Below are positions 32,865 to 35,728 of a DNA stretch of 35,728 bases, piece after piece (the stretch's first letter is position 1; each line of letters begins with the position of its first letter). Source of the DNA: an uncultured Clostridia bacterium (GTDB lineage: Bacteria; Bacillota; Clostridia; TANB77; CAG-508); contig CAKOVG010000011.1 in assembly GCA_934121875.1 (NCBI GenBank), positions 1 through 35,728 on the forward strand. The letters run 5' to 3'. A program made the translations under genes and the position numbers. A model generated the notes under the pieces. The model was given only the letters and a program-made list of their open reading frames with translations, was not told where the DNA came from and did no database searches.

Positions 32865-33977
32865 TTATTCTTCTACTTCTCCTGATTCCTCTTGTTGCTC
32901 AGCTAACATTTCTCTAAATTGAGTTTCACTTTTGATGTCTATTTTCCATCCTGTTAATCTTGCTGCTAGTCTAGCATTTTGACCAGATTTACCTATTGCT
33001 AATGATAATTGATCATCTGGTACAATTACTTGTGCAAATTTTTCTTCTTCATGTGCATCAACTGCCATAACTTGTGCTGGTAATAATGCTGCTGAAATGT
33101 ATATTGCTGGATCTGCGTTCCATTCAATAACGTCAATCTTTTCTCCATTTAGTTCATTTATAATATTTTGAATACGAATTCCTTTTTGTCCAACACATGA
33201 ACCAACTGGGTCAATGTTTTCATTTGGTGAATATACTGCAACTTTACTTCTATTTCCTGCATCTCTTGATACACTTTTTATCTCAATAACTCCTTCATAA
33301 ATTTCAGGAATTTCAAGTTCAAATAATTTTCTAACAAAATCACTGCAAGCTCTTGAAACAGTAACTTGAGTAGCACCTTTTAAGCCTTTTTCTACATTCA
33401 TAACATATGCTCTAATTTTGTCATTTACATGATAATGTTCAGTTGGAATTTGTTCTTTTGCTGGCATAACAGCTTCTAATTTTCCTAAATCTAATACAAC
33501 TATATTTCCATCTGCTTTTTGAACTATACCAGAAACTATTTCTCCTTTTCTTTCATTGAATTCGTCAAATACTAAATTTCTAGATTCTTCTCTGATTTTT
33601 TGTACTATAATTTGTTTTGCAGTTTGAGCTGCAATTCTGCCAAAGTTCTTTGGCATAAGCTCTATTTCAGCTTTATCTCCAACTAGTAATTTGCTGTCTA
33701 TATTTTTTGCATCAGCTAATAAAATTTGTGTATTAGGATTTTCAACTTCTTCTACTACATCTTTTATAGCATATATATGTATTTCGCCTGTTTGTCCGTC
33801 CATAGTTACTTTAACATTTTCTTCTGAGTCAAAGTTTCTTTTATATGCTGTTACTAAAGCTGTTTCTATTGATTCTAATATTGCTTCTTTTTTTATTCCT
33901 TTATCTTTTTCAAGTTCTTCTAATGCCATCATTAGCTCTGTGCTGTCAATTGCAAGTACGCTTACTTTCTTTTTCAT
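32865..33977 (-). CDS. nusA: Transcription termination/antitermination protein NusA
   Basis: A 370-residue NusA lacking the C-terminal acidic repeats, as usual outside proteobacteria. N-terminal RNAP-binding domain (ELMMALEELEKDKGIKKEAILESIETALVTAYKRNF), S1 domain (GEIVSGIVQKADGNIVVLDLGKLEAVMPAKEQIP), KH1 (GNRSKVAVYSPNENIDPVGSCVGQKGIRIQNIINEL) and KH2 (VIVPDDQLSLAIGKSGQNARLAARLTGWKIDI). AGGGAGGAA precedes the ATG. Modulates pausing and termination; second gene of the operon. Confidence 0.98.
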   Translation of the reverse strand: MKKKVSVLAIDSTELMMALEELEKDKGIKKEAILESIETALVTAYKRNFDSEENVKVTMDGQTGEIHIYAIKDVVEEVENPNTQILLADAKNIDSKLLVGDKAEIELMPKNFGRIAAQTAKQIIVQKIREESRNLVFDEFNERKGEIVSGIVQKADGNIVVLDLGKLEAVMPAKEQIPTEHYHVNDKIRAYVMNVEKGLKGATQVTVSRACSDFVRKLFELEIPEIYEGVIEIKSVSRDAGNRSKVAVYSPNENIDPVGSCVGQKGIRIQNIINELNGEKIDVIEWNADPAIYISAALLPAQVMAVDAHEEEKFAQVIVPDDQLSLAIGKSGQNARLAARLTGWKIDIKSETQFREMLAEQQEESGEVEE

Positions 33978-33997
33978 TTTTTAAAATTCCTCCCTTA

Positions 33998-34492
33998 TTA
34001 CCAATTAAATTTTATTTTTATATTTGATATATTTTTTCGTTCAATTGTTATTTCCTCTAGTTCTATTTCTAATGTTATATTTTCTTTATCAAAATTTTTT
34101 AAAATTCCTGAAATATTTTTAGTACTGTTTTTATTACTTTTTTTCTTTTTTTCAGTGGTTTCTTCTGATTTTAATGATATTGGACTATATAGGCTTACTT
34201 CAACTTCTTGACCTATACTTGCTCTAAAGTGTTTATCTTTTCTTAATCTTCTTTCAACTCCTGGTGAAGAAACTTCTAAAAAGTATTGGTCTTTTATATA
34301 GTTTGCTTCGTCTAGTATAGGGTTTATCGCATCATTTACCTTTTCACAGTCATCCAAACTAATTCCTTTTGGTGTGTCTATAAAGATACGTAAATAATAG
34401 TCTTGTGCTTCTTTTTCATAAATAATGTCATATAAATCATATCCTAATTCTTCAATTGTTTTGACAATTAAAGCCTCTATTTTTTCTTCCAT
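33998..34492 (-). CDS. rimP: Ribosome maturation factor RimP
   Basis: About 164 residues; RimP assists 30S assembly. N-terminal alpha/beta domain EALIVKTIEELGYDLYDIIYEKEAQDYYLRIFIDTPKGISLDDCEKVNDAINPIL and the diagnostic YFLEVSSPGVERRLRKDKHF. A Lys/Ser-rich insertion (EETTEKKKKSNKNSTKN) extends the C-terminal Sm-like domain. The frame runs up to 34561, but that lies at the predicted transcription start; the ATG at 34492 has AAGGAG 8 bases upstream. First gene of the operon. Confidence 0.97.
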   Translation of the reverse strand: MEEKIEALIVKTIEELGYDLYDIIYEKEAQDYYLRIFIDTPKGISLDDCEKVNDAINPILDEANYIKDQYFLEVSSPGVERRLRKDKHFRASIGQEVEVSLYSPISLKSEETTEKKKKSNKNSTKNISGILKNFDKENITLEIELEEITIERKNISNIKIKFNW

Positions 34493-34515
34493 TACATAAT
34501 CTCCTTTTTCATAAT

Positions 34516-34544
34516 AGAAGAGTGGGATTTGTTCCCACTCTTCT
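34516..34544 (-). promoter_or_regulatory. rimP leader hairpin
   Basis: Perfect 12-bp arms AGAAGAGTGGGA and TCCCACTCTTCT with a 5-base loop, in the rimP 5' UTR about 16 bases before the SD. It resembles the conserved GTGGG/CCCAC hairpin ahead of rimP in other Firmicutes (rimP leader). There is no T run after it on the minus strand, so it is not a plain terminator. Confidence 0.65.
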
Positions 34545-34566
34545 AGTAATTTGTTATGCACTTATT

Positions 34567-34595
34567 ATTATACTCTACTTTTCCGCTAATTGCAA
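34567..34595 (-). promoter_or_regulatory. Promoter of the rimP-truB operon
   Basis: Minus-strand TTGCAA (34595-34590), 17 bases, TATAAT (34572-34567), giving a leader of about 68 bases before the rimP ATG. Confidence 0.85.
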
Positions 34596-34784
34596 GTGTT
34601 TTTACAAAAATCATTCGACAATATTAATCAAAAAGTGTGTATACTTCTGCAATATTTTCAAGTTTTGTTACATTTATATTATAATTTTGTTACTTTGTTG
34701 TTTTTTCATGTTCTTAAAGTTTTATATATATTTTTTTTATACTTTAATGTATAATATATAAAATTAGTAAGGGTGGTTTTTTAT

Positions 34785-35495
34785 ATGACAAGTTTTGTAT
34801 TGAAATGTATTGCAATGATTACAATGCTTATAGACCATACTGGTCTTGCATATTTTGGGCATACAACTTTATTTAATGTAATTGGAAGAATTGCTTTTCC
34901 TATATTTGCTTTTCAAATTTCTGAAGGATATACACATACCAAAAATCTCAAAAAATATTTTTTGAGACTATTTTTGTTTGCAATAGTTTCACAAATTCCT
35001 TTCATGTTGTTTAATTCTATGTTTGCAAGCAATTTTATTTTTAATATTTTTGGTACTTTATTTGTAGGCTTAATTGCCATTTTGCTATATGACAAAATTT
35101 CAAATTGTACTTTTAAACTTACCAAAAATGAAAAGGTTAATTCTATTATGAATAAGGCATTTGGATTTATTCCTGCTATAATATTAGGTATAATTTCTGA
35201 AGTATGCCATTTTGATTATGGTTTTTGGGGTGTTGCAATAATATTTCTATTTTATATCTTTAAAACTGATAAATTAGGTATGTTAATATTCTATACCACT
35301 GCTTGTATTATCAAGTATGGAATTACCATTATTACATATGGATACAATTACTTATATGTGTTTTTGTGTTTAGGAACTATTTTTCCTATACTATTTATTT
35401 ACCTATATAATGGAAAACAAGGCAAAAAGATAAAGTATTTTCTTTATGCTTTCTACCCTGTTCACCTTTTGATTTTGTATTTTATTTTTAAATAA
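34785..35495 (+). CDS. TraX-family membrane protein
   Basis: A 236-residue integral membrane protein with about seven hydrophobic segments. MTSFVLKCIAMITMLIDHTGLAYFG and the following IGRIAFPIFAFQISEGYTHTKNLKKYFLRLFLFAIVSQIPFMLF are signatures of the TraX family, named after the F-pilin acetylase but widespread in Firmicutes as chromosomal genes of unknown substrate, related to acyltransferase-like membrane proteins. The conserved Asp-His (LIDHTG) and Arg-x-x-F-P are present. The frame opens with GTG at 34773, but AAGGGTGG places the ribosome on the ATG at 34785. A -10 box TATAAT is at 34750-34755; no good -35 was found. No conjugation genes are near. Confidence 0.88.
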   Translation: MTSFVLKCIAMITMLIDHTGLAYFGHTTLFNVIGRIAFPIFAFQISEGYTHTKNLKKYFLRLFLFAIVSQIPFMLFNSMFASNFIFNIFGTLFVGLIAILLYDKISNCTFKLTKNEKVNSIMNKAFGFIPAIILGIISEVCHFDYGFWGVAIIFLFYIFKTDKLGMLIFYTTACIIKYGITIITYGYNYLYVFLCLGTIFPILFIYLYNGKQGKKIKYFLYAFYPVHLLILYFIFK

Positions 35496-35496
35496 A

Positions 35497-35530
35497 CAGA
35501 CTTGCATCACAAGTCTGCTTTATTATTTTA
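35497..35530. terminator. Terminator after the TraX-like gene (convergent region)
   Basis: Arms CAGACTTG (35497-35504) and CAAGTCTG (35510-35517) with a 5-base loop; the plus strand continues CTTTATTATTTT. It lies between the convergent TraX-like gene and the partial gene at the right edge. Confidence 0.75.
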
Positions 35531-35728
35531 ATACTCAGATATGTCTTTTATTAAATTGCTCTTTTCTCCAAGAATTATTTTACCATCTTTTCCACTAAGA
35601 ATTAAAGGTAAAACTATTTTTTGATTATTACTCTCATATTCTATACCGACTTTTGGAACAACTTCCGCTGTTTCTGCTTTTATAAGTATAGGTTCACTTA
35701 CATTTTCTGCAATAACCTTGTCTATTAC
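35528..35728 (-). CDS. Hypothetical protein, C-terminal fragment (runs off the right edge)
   Basis: The last 66 codons of a minus-strand gene ending in TAA at 35528-35530. The visible end includes AENVSEPILIKAETAEVVPK, then GIEYESNNQKIVLPLILSG and KDGKIILGEKSNLIKDISEY: alternating strand-like and charged stretches, without a membrane segment or a motif I recognise. Continuous open frame, AT-rich third positions like its neighbours, and a terminator right behind support a real gene. Function unknown. Confidence 0.6.
   Translation of the reverse strand, partial: VIDKVIAENVSEPILIKAETAEVVPKVGIEYESNNQKIVLPLILSGKDGKIILGEKSNLIKDISEY

Noticed and set aside
34785..35495. Conjugation (F-type) region suggested by TraX
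   Set aside because: TraX-family genes are common chromosomal genes in Firmicutes; no relaxase, coupling protein or secretion genes are present.

Overview
The window is a very AT-rich (about three-quarters A+T by eye) chromosomal segment of a Firmicute, most likely an anaerobic, spore-forming Clostridia lineage. The case rests on a spore germination protease (gpr), a SpoVB/MurJ-type flippase, pyruvate phosphate dikinase, a T-box-controlled single-chain glycyl-tRNA synthetase, RemA, RNase regulator YlxR and the Firmicute order rimP-nusA-ylxR-rplGA-infB-rbfA-nrnA-truB. A clostridial-type pilin-like N-terminus (GITLIAL...) sits at the left edge. Species cannot be fixed from the sequence. The standard code is used (TGA is a stop), with several TTG starts set by clear Shine-Dalgarno (SD) sites.

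Layout. 1-620: truncated pilin-like gene and a divergent XRE regulator, with palindromes over the pilin promoter. 638-6219: flippase, ppdK, and an ATP-grasp gene with an apparent frameshift near its end. 6255-8022: glyS behind a complete T-box leader and a consensus promoter; a 112-bp near-perfect palindrome lies between the T-box terminator and glyS. 8072-8609: RelB/RelE-type toxin-antitoxin pair. 8640-12959: two half-transporters of a heterodimeric ABC exporter plus a TVP38/DedA-type membrane protein. 13044-23339: a long minus-strand housekeeping run (cdd, folD, dprA, rsmE, a Lys/Asn-rich membrane protein, yicC, remA, rpoZ, gmk, priA, def, fmt, ispH), interrupted between priA and def by a 111-bp structured, GC-richer palindromic element. 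23399-24340: gpr. 24445-26961: a 768-residue protein of unknown function between tRNA-Leu(CAA) and tRNA-Gly(UCC), which face each other. 27094-34492: the rimP-to-truB translation/RNA-metabolism operon with its own promoter and leader hairpin. 34785-35495: a TraX-like membrane protein. The right edge holds the 3' end of an unrecognised gene.

How parts connect. The glyS T-box appears to read a GGA specifier and carries a UGGA bulge, matching the anticodon UCC and U73 discriminator of the tRNA-Gly in this same window. The rimP operon and the yicC-fmt run supply translation initiation, ribosome maturation, RNA polymerase omega, GMP phosphorylation and replication restart. No CRISPR array, transposase, integrase or intact phage module was seen. 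The best candidates for undescribed biology are the 768-residue protein between tRNAs, the two palindromic intergenic elements (7661-7772 and 15477-15587), and the XRE/pilin divergent control region.
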